Assembly (NCBI GenBank): GCA_002049455.2
Contig: KV918802.1
Location: forward strand, 1 to 64,000
Direction of reading: 5' to 3'
From: Porphyra umbilicalis
Taxonomy: Eukaryota > Rhodophyta > Bangiophyceae > Bangiales > Bangiaceae
DNA: 64,000 nucleotides
The notes under the pieces were generated by a model that saw only the letters and a program-made list of their open reading frames with translations, made no database searches and had not been told where the DNA came from. The translations under genes were made by a program, and so were the position numbers. This document shows positions 11,541 to 23,620 of the stretch, piece by piece (positions within the stretch are counted from its first letter, which is position 1; every line of letters begins with the position of its first letter).

Positions 11541-11605
<65 letters not shown>
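11541..11605 (+). repeat. uninterrupted A65 homopolymer
   Basis: Sixty-five consecutive A residues sit in surrounding DNA that is almost free of A/T. The tract could be the tail of an old retroposed transcript (sense on plus, body to the left), but no gene is recognisable upstream of it. Confidence 0.95.
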
Positions 11606-11607
<2 letters not shown>

Positions 11608-12873
11608 GCCCGCAATCCCGCCAGGCGGCTCACCCGCCGCCACGACCATGTCTGGGGGGCACGCCCCACCACGGGGCCGCCCCCCGACCATCGTGTCGGC
11701 ACGCGGTTGGTGCGGCGGCGGGGGGCGGTTGAGGCCCGGCAAGCCCCCCGAGGCCGGCGTGCGCGCGTCCGAGGATGGTGGGTGCGCACGACGGGCGCCC
11801 GCGGGCGGGCGGGTGATGGGTGGCGTGGCGCGGGGTTGGCAGCGCCGGCAACGCCCCCGGCGGGCCGTCGTCCACGCCTGGGGCGCTAGCGCGTGGGCGG
11901 TGCGGGGCCGACGCGGGTCCGCCACAACCGCCGTCGACGCGCAGTCGACGCCGACCCCGCCCCCGGGGGGACGACGCCCCCCCTCGGTCGACGCAGGGGA
12001 AGGGGGCAGAGGAGCGCCACCGCGCCGGCGACGGAATCCAACACCCGGGGGAGGCGGGGCGAGCCGGCGCGCGTGCCGAGCGCAGAGCGCACGCGGGCGA
12101 TGGCGGTGCGGTTGCGCCCGCCCGCCCACGCCGTCGCGCCCACACGCCCACCGCGCACGGCGTGTAGCACAGGGGCGGCGGGTGGCACCAAAAGGCGCCC
12201 ACGGGTCGTGCCCGCCCACCCCGAGGGGGCGGCCCCCACCCCGCCGCAAACCGCCCGAGGGCGCCGACGCGCGGCGCCGTCGCGCCGCCCACAAAAAGGG
12301 CGCGGACGAGCCCGCCTCGTCCCCCCACACCGCCCCCCGCCGCCAACGACGCGAGGCGCAGACGGTGTCGGCGGTGCCGCCCCGGCGGCGCGTCGGGGTG
12401 GCCGCGGGGGGACACACCAGAGCCCCCCCCCCGACGGCCATCACCCCACCCACCCGCGCGGCCACGAGTGGCGGCTCGGCAAAGGCCGCCGACGCCGCGC
12501 GCGCCCCGCACCCCCGCCGCGCGCCGCCGAGAGTGGGGCGCGGCGCCGCCGACGCGGCGCCGCGCGCCCGCCGCCGACGGGGCGCGCGTGACACGCGGTC
12601 CACGGGGCGGGGCGGCCGCGCACCCGTCGGCCGCGGCGGCAGCGTCGCGCGCCGCCGCCCGCGCCCCGCCGGGGCGGGCGCCCGCCGCGCCCGCCACGCC
12701 CGCCGCGCCCGCCGCGCCCGCCGCCGCCGTCACCGCCACCGCCGCCGCCGCACCCGCCGCCGTCCCGCGCGCCGTCACCAGCGGCGCCCGCCGTGCGGGC
12801 GCCCGCCGGTCGACAACGTGGCGTGGGCGGGGTGGCCACCCCGTCGGGGGGGGGGGAGGGGGCGCCGCCGACT

Positions 12874-12932
12874 AAAAGAGGGCGACAGGGGGGGCGGGCG
12901 GCGCGCCGCCCGCCCCCCTGTCGCCCTCTTTT
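12874..12932. repeat. near-perfect palindrome with no loop
   Basis: The left arm AAAAGAGGGCGACAGGGG... is mirrored by ...CCCCTGTCGCCCTCTTTT. About 29 bp per arm pair with a single one-base difference in the G/C run (7 G against 6 C). It lies about 540 bp upstream of NSA2. Confidence 0.85.
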
Positions 12933-13475
12933 CCCAGCGCCGCCGGCGGCGCCACTGGGCGGTCCGTCAGCGTCGGCATTGCGCGCCAGCTGGGGGGAGG
13001 GGGCGGGCGCGGGGGGCAGCCGCGACGGCGGGGCGGCGGGGAGGTGACGCGCTCGGTTCCTCCCCGCCACCGTTGTTGGGCGGGATAATATCGATGGGGG
13101 ATCGCCGGCAGACCTTTCAGCCGCGCTGTTCTTGTGTGGGTTCCCGGGAACCGGATCCCGTGTGCCACCACGTGGCAAATACAGCAACGCAGTTGCGATT
13201 TACCGGCGTGGCAAACTCGGTTCACGGCGCGGGCGGGTGACGTCGGCGTCCGTCGTCGAGACGCCCCCCAAGCGGCCTGTCGCCTCGGTCGCCCGCCCCG
13301 ACAAAGTGCCCATCCCGTGTCCCTGGTCCGTACCTGCCAATTGTCCGACGCCCCTGCACTCCTTTTGGTGCTCTCGTCGCGCTCGCCTCGCCTGTATTTT
13401 TCCTCTGCGTATCTTCTTTTGGCGGCGCCGGGTCAACCTTGCCGCCGCTGAGGGCGCCGTCGCCCCCCTCCCGCC

Positions 13476-14258
13476 ATGCCCCAGGGCGACTACATCGACC
13501 TCGCGCGCAAGCGCCATGGCTACCGCCTCGATCACCATGAGCGGGTGCGCAAGGCAGAGGCCCGCTCCGTGCGGCGGGCGTCTGAGTACGCCAAGAAGGT
13601 GACGGGCATCAAGGCCAAAATCCACCACAAGCGCCGCTACGCGGAAAAGGCGGCGATGAAGAAGACGCTCGCGCTCGCCGCCGAAAAGTCGGTGCGCCGC
13701 GCCGACGCGTCGGCGGCCCCCGACGGCGCCGTCCCCGCCTACCTCCTCGACCGCGAGGCGACCGCGCGCAGCAAGGTGCTCTCCAACACCATTAAGCAAA
13801 AGCGGAAAGAGAAGGGTGGCAAGTGGGACGTGCCGCTGCCGCGCGTCAAGCCCGTGGCCGACGATGAGGTGTTCAAGGTCATCAAGACGGGCAAGCGCAA
13901 GGCCAAGCAGTGGAAGCGGATGGTGACCAAGGCGACGTTTGTCGGCGAGGGCTACACCCGCAAGCCCCCAAAGTACGAGCGCTTCATCCGCCCGACGGGG
14001 ATGCGGTTTACCAAGGCGCACGTGACCCACCCAGAGTTGAAGACGACCTTTTGCTGCGACCTGCTCGGCGTCAAGAAGAACCCGCAGAGCACCATGTACA
14101 CGCAGCTGGGCGTTATCACCAAGGGCACCATCGTCGAGGTCAACGTGAGCGACCTCGGGCTCGTGACTAATACGGGCAAGGTTGCGTGGGGGAAGCTGGC
14201 ACAAGTCACGAACAATCCGGAGAATGACGGGTGCATCAACGCGGTGTTGATTGTGTAG
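13476..14258 (+). CDS. NSA2: ribosome biogenesis protein NSA2
   Basis: The 260-residue product has the usual length of NSA2 (eS8-like family), a nucleolar factor needed for 27S pre-rRNA processing and 60S subunit maturation. It starts [15 protein letters not shown] and has the lysine-rich nuclear region (residues about 28-70), the [14 protein letters not shown] motif (about 111) and the C-terminal eS8-like domain with [19 protein letters not shown] (about 170-188). It ends in GCINAVLIV. The ATG at 13476 lies in the context CCGCCATGC. There is one exon and no break, and the gene converges with the MYB gene on the other strand. Confidence 0.96.
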   Translation: MPQGDYIDLARKRHGYRLDHHERVRKAEARSVRRASEYAKKVTGIKAKIHHKRRYAEKAAMKKTLALAAEKSVRRADASAAPDGAVPAYLLDREATARSKVLSNTIKQKRKEKGGKWDVPLPRVKPVADDEVFKVIKTGKRKAKQWKRMVTKATFVGEGYTRKPPKYERFIRPTGMRFTKAHVTHPELKTTFCCDLLGVKKNPQSTMYTQLGVITKGTIVEVNVSDLGLVTNTGKVAWGKLAQVTNNPENDGCINAVLIV

Positions 14259-14833
14259 GGCTCGTACTGTGTACTTTGAGAAGACTACGAGAGTAAAAAC
14301 ATGATGCCAACCTGTGACGGATGACGCGTGTGTTATGAGCCGGCATCAACTTCTCGGCTGTTTTGTTCCACGGCTGCGGTTGCAAACCTTGGCGTCGCCG
14401 CCGGCGAACGACATGGTTTTTGCCCCTAGTCAAGGACTACAGGGATTGGGACGTGGTCAGTCACCAGTCAAGGCACGAGGGACCTAAACGCGCACGCGCC
14501 TTCCCCCCCGCATGCACAATCAAAAGAGGCAGCACAAAAATGTCGCGCACGTTCCCCTTGCGGGACGCGGACGAGACACGACGAAGCAAGGCCCACCAAC
14601 GCAAAAAATAAAGACATGGAGAACGGCACGAATGAATCGCGCAAGCAACGACCACACGAGACCAAGCACGAGGAAGAGAAGCGGGCCGAGCGCCCGCCAC
14701 CAGAACCAACAAGAAAGATCACCACCAACAACCAGAAAACATAAAAATCACCCCTCCGCCCATCTCGAGCCGCCGCCGCAGAGCGACTGACCCACCACCA
14801 TCCACCACCCCCACCGCCCCCACCTCCGTTCGA
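14259..14833. other. intergenic region between convergent NSA2 and MYB genes
   Basis: This is about 575 bp of moderate composition between two 3' ends. AATAAA-like sequence occurs on plus near 14608 (AAAAAATAAAGAC). No gene is recognised; the short frames lack family signatures. Confidence 0.5.
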
Positions 14834-17446
14834 TCAAGACCACTTGGCGTCCTGCAGTTGCATCGCCACCGCCTGGGGCTCCTCCAAGTCCTCCACCGCC
14901 GACAACCCCGCGAGATGGTCAAAGCTGCCGCCGCGCTCGCCCAAGCCGACGACCACAAACGAGGAGTGGTCTCCCGCTCCGCCGCCACCAACACCAAAAC
15001 CAAGCGCCCCCGCACCGCCTCCAACGCCAGCCATTGACAGTGGCGGCCCGCCGATGCGGTATGCAACCGTCCCGTCAACGTCGTTGAGTTCGCCGGGGAC
15101 GAGCCCGAGCAGCCGGTCCGTCGAGGGCGACTCGGGCAACCCCCGCAGCGTCGGCATGCCCGACAGGAGGGAAAGCACCGAGTTGCTCCGCCGCACCGGC
15201 GGATGCGGATTGCCAGGCGCGGGCGCTCCGGGGACGTTCGCAGAAGAGGCGGCGGCACCGCCGGCCACCACTCCATTGGCCGGCCCGCTCGCGACGCCGC
15301 CCGCTACGCTACTGATCGCACCCGTGCCGTCGCGGCACAGCGCAAAGCCCTCCGCCGACATGAGCGGCCGCTGAAGGTAGGGGAGTTCACTCAACAAAAC
15401 GCTGCTGCTGCCGCTTCTCCGTAGGGGTGGACGACCGCCGAGTAAAGCCTCCGTTGCCGTCTCATCCATCGGCACGACCGCCGCTTCACCAGGGACCTTG
15501 GTGGCTCCGTCGACTCCAACCATGCCTGAAGCGGCGACCGCAGCGGGTGCCGCCGCCACCCCCGCCACCCCCGCCACGACGGGGGTGGCAGCACCCACCG
15601 AGGGCGTGGTCGCACCACCACCAGCCGTTGCCGCGGCCGCCCGTGGCACCAAACTGGGCGAAGAAGCGCCCGGCCCGCGCGCGACAGGCGCTTCGGCGGG
15701 CGTTGCGGCCACCGGTGCCGAGCTGCTGCGTGCCCGCTTGCCCGACCGGTTGCGCTTGGGGCTTTGGCCCTTACGCGAGCCGGTCGCGCCCGGCCGCTTG
15801 TCGGGGGATGGGGCGGCGCCTGCGGCGGCCGCCGCGGCCGCTGCTGCTGCCGACACTCCCGACGCATTAACGGCCCGCGGCCCGGCCGCCGGCACCGTCG
15901 CCGCCGCAAGGCGTGACCCGCTCGGTGCTGGCGCGGTACTGTGGCCCGCGGCCGCGGCGCCGACCACCGGTTTGACGTCCTTTCCGGCCGCGGCCGCGGC
16001 CGCTGCCGCCGCAGTCGCGACGGCGGCGGCAGCCGCCACCGTCGCGGGCGCCCCCGCGGCAGTACGCGTCGCGCCCGCGCCTACGGACGGGGAGCTGGTG
16101 GGCACCCCGTGGGAACCCACCCCAAGGGCGCCCGCGGCCGACGCGGACGAGGGCGACGGCGCGCCCGCGCCTGGCGCGGCACCCGTCCCTACAGCGGCGA
16201 CGCCGGCCGAGTTTGCCTTCTCCTTTTCCCGCTGCAGCCGCAGATTGTACTTTTGTTGATGCGTCCGCACCTGTGTCGCAGAACGGGAGCCGACGTGACG
16301 TGCGATGCCCTTGATGTCTTTGGCGCCAAAGCGACTAAGGCCGTCAAGGAAGCGCGCGTGCTCTTCTGCCGTCCAGTAGCGGGACGTGCCCGCCTTCTTA
16401 GCACCCGCCGCAGTCGACGCGGCTGCGGGGCTCGCTGTCGTCGGTGTAGACGCCCCAGCTGCCGCTGGCACGGCGGCGGTGGGCGCACCCACCGCGGCGG
16501 CGGGTCCCGCCGCCGACGACGAACCATTCCTAGCCACTCCCGTCGACGATGGCGGCGGCGGGGGCGGCGACGCCGCGGGGGGCGGCAGGCCGCCTGCCGT
16601 CGGTAGCGACGGTGGCGGCGATACCATCATGGTCGGGCATGACGTGGGCGCCCCTCGGGGTGCCACCATGCCCGGCATCGGGTCGGACAACGGCGCACCC
16701 GCAGTAGAACGAGAGCCCGTCGACGGAGCAGCGCTGACAGCGATCGATGGGGCGCTGGCCAGGTGAGCGCGCGTCGCGCCCGCCGAGGCGCCCATCCCCA
16801 CCAAGGGGGGAGGGACGGGTTCTGGAGGTGAAGCCGGTGAAGGGGACACACCACCAGGGAAGCCAAATGACCCACTGGGGCCACCAAGCGAGCCAGTCGA
16901 AGAGAGGGCCCCGTATGACGCGACCGCCGCGACCGCAGGGCCGCCGCGGGCGATGCGGCGGAGGCGCGCAATTTCCGCTTGGCTGCTAGCCAACTGCACC
17001 TCGAGTGAGTGAATGTGTTGTTGCTGCTGCATTAGGACAGCATGCGTCGCATACTGACTTTCGTCCGATGCCGTCGTGTCTGGGGGGGGGGTCGCCGCAA
17101 CCGCAGGCCCCACCCCGTTCGCCACCATCGGTGGACCGGGCGGAGGGACCCCCAACGCCGCCACCAGTGAAGCGGCTACGCCACCCCCGCCAGCGGCACC
17201 GACAATGTCCGCGCCAGCGGCAGGTGGAGGCGGCGGCGGGGTCGCCGCGACAGCCGCGGCGGCGGCAGCGGCAACCGCCTTGGCACGGTTCGACGCCCCG
17301 CCACCAGCCGTCGGGCGAGTCGGCGGGGTGGGCGCCGGTGGCCTCCCGGCCGCCGGTAACAAAGGCTTGGGCTCCTCGTGCGGCACCGCAGATGGCACCG
17401 GTTCTGGCGGCGGTGGGGCCGACACCGCGGGCTTGGATGGCGGCAT
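14834..17446 (-). CDS. SHAQKYF-type single-MYB transcription regulator
   Basis: The first in-frame ATG at 17446 gives 870 residues. One MYB/SANT repeat lies at about residues 354-405: RYWTAEEHARFLDGL, then GRFG-like spacing, then VGSRSATQVRTHQQKY, a variant of the SHAQKYF signature of plant and protist MYB-like proteins. The third helix ends THQQKY instead of SHAQKY. The rest is alanine-, proline- and glycine-rich and probably disordered; short conserved-looking serine motifs near the C-terminus (VLSLLSGMPTLRGLP) may be interaction sites. It is probably a nuclear DNA-binding regulator. The flanking GC-rich repeats make exact domain limits outside MYB uncertain. Confidence 0.85.
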   Translation of the reverse strand: MPPSKPAVSAPPPPEPVPSAVPHEEPKPLLPAAGRPPAPTPPTRPTAGGGASNRAKAVAAAAAAAVAATPPPPPPAAGADIVGAAGGGGVAASLVAALGVPPPGPPMVANGVGPAVAATPPPDTTASDESQYATHAVLMQQQQHIHSLEVQLASSQAEIARLRRIARGGPAVAAVASYGALSSTGSLGGPSGSFGFPGGVSPSPASPPEPVPPPLVGMGASAGATRAHLASAPSIAVSAAPSTGSRSTAGAPLSDPMPGMVAPRGAPTSCPTMMVSPPPSLPTAGGLPPPAASPPPPPPSSTGVARNGSSSAAGPAAAVGAPTAAVPAAAGASTPTTASPAAASTAAGAKKAGTSRYWTAEEHARFLDGLSRFGAKDIKGIARHVGSRSATQVRTHQQKYNLRLQREKEKANSAGVAAVGTGAAPGAGAPSPSSASAAGALGVGSHGVPTSSPSVGAGATRTAAGAPATVAAAAAVATAAAAAAAAAGKDVKPVVGAAAAGHSTAPAPSGSRLAAATVPAAGPRAVNASGVSAAAAAAAAAAGAAPSPDKRPGATGSRKGQSPKRNRSGKRARSSSAPVAATPAEAPVARGPGASSPSLVPRAAAATAGGGATTPSVGAATPVVAGVAGVAAAPAAVAASGMVGVDGATKVPGEAAVVPMDETATEALLGGRPPLRRSGSSSVLLSELPYLQRPLMSAEGFALCRDGTGAISSVAGGVASGPANGVVAGGAAASSANVPGAPAPGNPHPPVRRSNSVLSLLSGMPTLRGLPESPSTDRLLGLVPGELNDVDGTVAYRIGGPPLSMAGVGGGAGALGFGVGGGGAGDHSSFVVVGLGERGGSFDHLAGLSAVEDLEEPQAVAMQLQDAKWS

Positions 17447-20436
17447 GGCTCGGGAACAATCTATCGCCGCCACCACAGATGCCGCCGTCCCTACCGCCGG
17501 CACTCACGCGCGTGTAGCGGCTGTCCCAAACAGCTGCACATGCGAGGACGGTCGCAAACCACCGCGCGGTGCACGAGCTCCTCGGAAATGCACCTGCACG
17601 CCCGGTCGACTCGGAAGACAACAACAAACACACAAACTCCAGCCAAAATGCACAGCAAGGGTAGCGGCGGGGGAAGAAGGGGCTAGAACAAGGTGAGGGG
17701 GCAACAAGGGGGGGCGTGGGAATAAGGCAGGGGGTACACGTCACGCCTCCCAGGAGCACCGTCTATTGAGAGTTGACACCCGGTGGAGCGGCCCGGCCAA
17801 CGCACACGCGGTGGCACCAGCCTCCCCTCCCCCCCCAACGCCACCGAGAGGGTACAACGAGTGTTGGGCATCCACTCTTGGGGCAGCACCGCCCTCCCGC
17901 AACGGCCGAGGACGGGAGCTCAGACCGTGACCACGACGGACGGCCGAACGCAGCAAGATGTGCGACGCGCACTGCGTCGACGACGGAGCTCAGAGCCTGT
18001 CAATAGAGGAGCTGACAGGGATGAGCCTACCAACCCGCGCCGACAATCCTAAACGCGCGTGGCGCGACGCGGCCGCCGCCGGCTGCTTGGCGAGCGTGAC
18101 GGGGGCGGCGTCGCACAGACGCGCGCCCGCTCTGAAAGCGCACACCACTCCGTCCTGGACGCGCGTCCGAGCGAGGTGCGGGGGGGTGGGCGGGACGAGC
18201 TGCCGACGCCGACGCCAAGGTGCATCCGGCGCCACGGGGGGCGGCGGCGACGGAGCTTCGGTTTGCCCACGACCGCGGCTGCTCACGCACGGGCGGGCGG
18301 ACGGCGGCACGGCCGACCACGCCGGGCGCGGCCGCGGGCTGCAACCACCCCCCCTCTGCTGCCACGGCGAAACGGTCCAGCTCGGGGTCGGCGTCCTTGA
18401 CCCCCCCCCCGCTTTCCTTGCCTTGCAGGGGAGGAATCGCGGCGCCGGGCAGACGGGCTCGGGATTGGCGGGCGCTGGACCGGCGCGGCCGCGGCGGGCC
18501 CCTGCGCCGCCGCGCGCGTATCTGTGTGACCGTCGGCGCCGCCGCCCGTGCGCCGGTCGGCGGCGTGGTGGGGCGGGGGCTGGCCCCACCGATGCCGGTG
18601 CCGAGAGCTGACCGGAACTCATTCGGTTTGGAACACTCGCCCGGCCCTTGGGGGGGCCACACGGCCCCCTGCGGGGGGGGGGACGGGGCCGGACCTCAAC
18701 GGCACCCATTTCACAGTCCCGGTTGCGCCGCGGCGTGCGCGGTCCTGAGTGGCCCCGCCGACTGCCGAGCACGCGCGCGCCGGGCGGGCCCACCAGCGGG
18801 CCACTTGCAACGGGGGGCGCAGTCTCGCACCCCGCCAAGAGGGGGAGGGGGCCCGTCCACCTGCTGCGCGTGCACCCAAAGGTGGCTGCGAGTCCATCCC
18901 GAGACTCGCGACGGGGAGCGTCTGCAGGTCGACTTTGGGGCAAGCCGTCGGCTGGGCGGCCAACCCGCGGCACCCCGCGCAGCGGCCGCGGTGCCCGACC
19001 GGATGGGCCGACGCCACCGCTGCGGAAGCCGCCTCTGGCGGCGCCGCGGCGCTGCGGAGGCGGCGGCTGAGCCGCCTCCAAGCCCCCTCCCGGCGAGGTG
19101 TTTCGCCGCCACCGTGCTGGGTCTGACACGTGACCACGTGACCACGGGCTGGAGGGCTTGCCGCGGCAGCTCGTGGCCGACGGCCAGTGCCGGTGAGGAA
19201 AGTGGGGTCGACCAAGAAATGAAACAGCGACAGCCCAGTGGCCGAAAAGGTCAACGTCGGAGAGGTGCCCGTGGAGGCGGTCTGGCCACCTCCAGGGGGC
19301 CGCGATGCAAGTCAGAGCGCCACCAGCATTTGGTGGCCTGGTGGATCAGCGGTTTTCATTGGCCACGCGGTGAGCGTGGTGCGCAAAAAGCGACAGGCCA
19401 ATCCGCCATGCGCCGTCGGCTCGCCGTTGGAAGATGTGATTTGTGCGGTCGTCCGTCGACGGTTGAAGCCAATCCAACCGTCCATCTTGCCGTCAAGGAG
19501 CCCGTGGTCCTGAGCGGTCTACCGCACAGATAGAGCGAGCTATGGCGGTTGATGCTTCTCTTCCGGCAGTCCACAGAGGAACGCAGGGGGACACAGCCCA
19601 TGACAGAGATGACCCCGCTCTGAATTCGAATACTTAGGGACCACCGGGAGCTCAAAGTGTCCGCTTCCGACCCACACAAGTGGTATGCAAGTCTTGAGCA
19701 TGGGTGCGGCACTCCAATGCGTCAGATCTGGAAGCCTCCAGGCGGTGCACATGGCGGGGGGGGGGGAGCGCGTCCTTCCGACAGGCCGGCGGCAACTCCG
19801 TTGTCGACCGCCCGGATGGCCCCGTGTTGGCTGAAGAGCACTCGTCAGCAGTCCACGCCGGTCCAGCGCACACCGAAAAACACATGCAGGTTTGATTTTC
19901 ATGGCAACCACGACTCCACCAACTCAACCTCCCACTGGACGCGCTCAGCGGTCACTCGACCGACTGCTGTGGTCATGATGCAAGGATCGACCAAGATATT
20001 TTCTGGCAATCCAGCGACGTTAGTGTGATGCCATCCAACCACGATGACCTGCAGAAAATATCTGGGTGCGCAACGGCTGTGCAACGGCCGCTTGCATCCG
20101 ATCATGAGCCGACGCCCCCGAGTGCAAACATGGTCAAGTACAAAACATATCAGCAGATGCGACAATGCATTGTGGATCATCAGAACCTGTGCCACGTGAA
20201 AATACGGGGTCGGTCGGATCAAGGCGGCTTCGGCCGTCTCGCTCCCGCCCGCGAGCAGAGCGTCGGCGCTCGCCGCCGAGCCCCGGCGGCGTCTGGTCGA
20301 CGCGCGTCCCCCCCCCCCCCCCCCCAAACCATGGCGGCAGGCGCGTCGCCCCCCCCCCCAAACCATGGCAGCAGGCGCGTCACCCCCCCCCCCCAAACCA
20401 TGGCGGCAGGCGCGCCCCCCCCCCCCCCCCACCCCC
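17447..20436. other. intergenic region, no recognisable gene
   Basis: The first part probably contains the 5' region of the MYB gene. From 18000 to 19500 the sequence is GC-rich with arginine-rich frames of no recognisable family. From 19500 to 20200 composition is nearer balanced, but no ORF gives a family match. Poly-C tracts begin at about 20310 and lead into ELP2. Confidence 0.5.
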
Positions 20437-22424
20437 CCCCCCCACCCTCCACGCACTCGCGTGCACCGCATCCCCCCCCCCCGGGGCGGGCCTCCTCGCC
20501 GCCGCCGCCGACACGGTCGCGCACGCGGCCGGGCGGGCGGTGGTCGCCTTCCCGCCCGCCGCCGCGGCGGCCGGCTGGCGCCACGCCAAGGCGCTCGTCG
20601 GCGTGGCGCCCCGCCGCGTGACGGGGCTGGCCGTCCTCCCCGGGGGGGGGGCCCTCGCCGCCGCCGACGCGGGCGGGCAGGTGCGGGTGTGGCGGCGGCG
20701 GCGGCGGCCGGCGGCGGCGGCGGCGGCCGCCGCCGCGCCCGGCGGGGCTGCGCCCCCCGCCCCCCCCGCCGCCGATTGGGTGGCCGTCGACGTCTTTGAC
20801 GCGGCGCCGCCGCCGCCGCCGGGCGCGGAGCAGCCGCTGCTCCTCGCCGCCGACGGCGGGCGGCTGGCCGTTGCGTCGGCGGCCGGCGTGCGCGTCTGGA
20901 CGCGCGTTACGGATGCGGCGGCGGCGGCGGCGGCCACCGGCGGCGGCGGCGGCGCCGCCACCCCCACCGCCAATGGAAATGGAAATGGCGGCGGCGGCGG
21001 CGGCGACGGCGGCGGCGGCGGCGGCAACGGCAACGACGACGACGGTGGCGGGCGCTGGGTCGGCGGCGCGTCGGCGCCGCTGCCGCCCGGCCTCCTCCCC
21101 AAGGCCGTGGCGCTCGCCGCTGCGCCCGGCCTCGTCGCCCTCGGCGGCACGTGCGGCTCCCTGTACGTTGCGTCGGTGGGGGTGGCGGCAGCCGCCGCCG
21201 ACGGCGGGCCGGGCGGTCGCCCCCGCCGCCGCGCCGCCGCCGTCGACGTGGGCGCCTGGGCGGTCCTCCCAGCCGCCCACACGGGGTGGGTGCACGCCCT
21301 CGCGTGGACGACGGTGGGTGGCGCCGGCGGCGGCGCGGGCGTGGCGCTCGCAAGCGGCGGCGGCGGCGACGCGGCCGTGCGCTTGTGGGCGTTTACGCCG
21401 ACCGCCGCCGCCGGCAGCGGCGGCGGCGACGGCGACGGTGGCGGCAGCGGCGGTGCCGCCGCCGCCGCCGACGATGGGTGGGGCAGCGACGGCGAGGGCG
21501 CCCTGTGGGCGGCGCCGACGGTGGGGGTCCCCCCCCCCCCGCCCCCCCCACCCACACGGGTCGCCTCGGCGGGGCGGTGCACGTGCATGGCGCGCCCGTG
21601 GCGTCGCTCGCGTGGTCCCCGGCGGGGGAGCTCCTCTCCGCCTCGGCCGACGGCACGGTCGGCACGTGGGCGGTCGGGCGGGCGGGGGGGCTGTGCCCGA
21701 CCGGCCGCGCCGGCACGCTCGGCGGCGCCCCCCTGACGGGGGGGGTGTGGGACGGCGCGGGCGGCGTCGTCGCCGCGCGGCGGGGGGGGGGGCTCGCCGC
21801 GTGGACGCGCCCGCCGCCCGCGGGCGCCGACGGCAGCGTCTGCGCCGACGGCGGCGGCGACGGCGACGGCGACGGTGACGGCGGCGACGGCGACGGCGGT
21901 GGGGGGGGTGGCGGGCGCGGCGTGTGGGCGGGCGTGCCGATTACGGGTGGCCACGTCGGCGCCGTTGCGGGGGTGGCGTGGGCGGGCGCCGCCGCCCTCG
22001 TGTCGGCGGGCGTCGACAAGACGACGCGCCTGTGGGTGCCCGTCGGCGGCGCGCCCGGGGCGGGCGGGTGGGCGGAAGCGTGGCGCCCGCAGGTGCACGG
22101 GCACCCGCTGGCGGGGGTGGCGTACGTGGCGCCACCCGGGGGCGGGGGGGGCCCGGGGGGGGTCCTCATCTCGGCCGCCGAGGAAAAGGTGGTGCGGCTG
22201 TTTGGGGCGCCGCCCGCGTGGGCAGAGGAGGGGGGGGGGGGGGGGGGGGTCCACGTCCCCCAACTCGGCCTCTCCAACCGCGCCGTCGGCGACGCGTGGG
22301 CGGGGGGGGGGGGGGGGCGCCGCGGCCACGGGCGGCCGCGGGTGCGGCGGGGGGGGCGTGACGGGGGTGGCGGCGGCGGGGGCGGCGGCAACGACGACGA
22401 CGACGACGACGGGGGTGGCGACGA

Positions 22425-22463
<39 letters not shown>

Positions 22464-23620
22464 GGCGGGGCGGGCGGCGCTCCCGCCGGCGCCCGGCGGC
22501 ACCGTTGCCGGCGGCGGCGGGGCGGGCGCCCCCCCGCCCCCCCCCCCCCCCCGCCCGCGGCGCTGCCGCTCGAGCCGCACCTCGACCGGCACCGCCTGTG
22601 GCCCGAAATCGTCAAGCTCTACGGCCACGGCAACGCGCTCGCGACCGTTGCGGCGGTGGCGGGCGCCGCCGCCCCCCGCCCCCCCCCCCCCCCGACGGCA
22701 CGGGCGGCACCCCCCCGCCCCCCCCGCCCCCGCCCCGCCCACCCTCCTCATCGCGTCGGCGGCGCACGCGTCGTCGGCCGCCGACGCGGCCATCCACCTG
22801 TGGGCCGCCCCCGCCGGCGGCGGCAGCGGCGGCAGCGGCAGCAGTGGCGGCGACGCGGCCGTGCCCCCCCCCTTTGTGCGGTTGATGCCGCCCCACGGGC
22901 TGACGGTCACGTCCTTGACGTTTGCGCCCGGCGGCGGGGCGCTGCTGTCCACCTCCCGCGACCGCACTTGGGCCGTCTACGCGCCGGCGGCGGGGGCGGC
23001 GGGGGCGGGCGGGTGGGCGCGCCGCGCGACAGCGCCGGCGGCGCACACGCGTGCCGTGACGGCGGGGGGGTGGGTGGTGGCCCCGCCACCCGCCGGGGGG
23101 GGGGGTGGGTCCTCACGGGCGGCCGCGACCGCGCCGTGCGCTTGTGGGCGGTGCCGGGCGCGGCGGGTGCGGCGGGTGCGGGTGCGGCGGGTGCGGGTGC
23201 GGCGGCGGTGGCGGCGGCGGCGGCGGCGGTGGTCGACGGGGGGGGTGGTGCGGGGGGGGGGGGGGGGGGGGGGCGCCCGTCACCGCCCCCGCGGCGGCGC
23301 TCAAACTGCCCACCCCCATCACGGCCGTGGCCGTGCGCGCCGTTGCGGGGGTGGCGGCCGTCGGCACGGACGGCGGGGGGTTGTACCTGCTGCGCGCGTG
23401 GACGGGGGGGGGGTGGGGGGGGGCGGGGGGGGGGGGGGGGGGGGCCGCGCCTAACGGCCCTCGCCGCGTGGCCGGCGTGGCACGGCGGCCGCGTCGGGTG
23501 CGTCGCGTGGGGCGGCCCCGCCGGCCGCTGGTTGGCGTCGGGGGGGGGGAGGATGGGTGCGTGCGCGTCGTCGCCGTGGGGGCCGTGGGGGGGGACGCCG
23601 ACGCGCCGTCTGGGGGGTGA
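20437..23620 (+). CDS. ELP2: Elongator complex subunit 2 (WD40 protein), frame broken at homopolymers
   Basis: ELP2 is the WD40 scaffold of Elongator, which makes wobble-uridine modifications in tRNA. Recognisable pieces in order are: N-terminal WD repeats (GLAVLPGGGALAAADAGG), HTGWVHALAWT near 21285, VHGAPVASLAWSPAGELLS near 21590, GVDKTTRLWVPV near 22010, RPQVHGHPLAG near 22090, VPQLGLSNRAV near 22255, the family signature LWPEIVKLYGHGNA near 22590, HGLTVTSLTFAP near 22900, SRDRTWAVY near 22960, and terminal WD repeats to 23620. The frame must change at C/G runs near 21530, 22240-22310, 22540, 22680, 23100, 23260 and 23430. Sequencing error in homopolymers is likelier than decay, because the protein between runs is well conserved. 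The start is unresolved because of poly-C tracts at 20308-20435. Confidence 0.82.

Larger units (their letters stand above)
10042..13475. other. GC-extreme intergenic region, no recognisable gene
   Basis: Long frames in both strands here are arginine-, proline- and alanine-rich products of composition. The region holds long C runs, a 65-nt poly-A tract (11541-11605) and a near-perfect palindrome (12874-12932). The last few hundred bases, where composition eases, should contain the NSA2 promoter. Confidence 0.6.

Noticed and set aside
10204..13240. Frames of 380-600 codons on both strands
   Set aside because: They read through homopolymers including the A65 tract as polylysine or polyphenylalanine and show no domain.
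18220..19533. 437-codon plus-strand frame
   Set aside because: Arginine/alanine-rich composition, no domain, overlapping equally long frames on the other strand.
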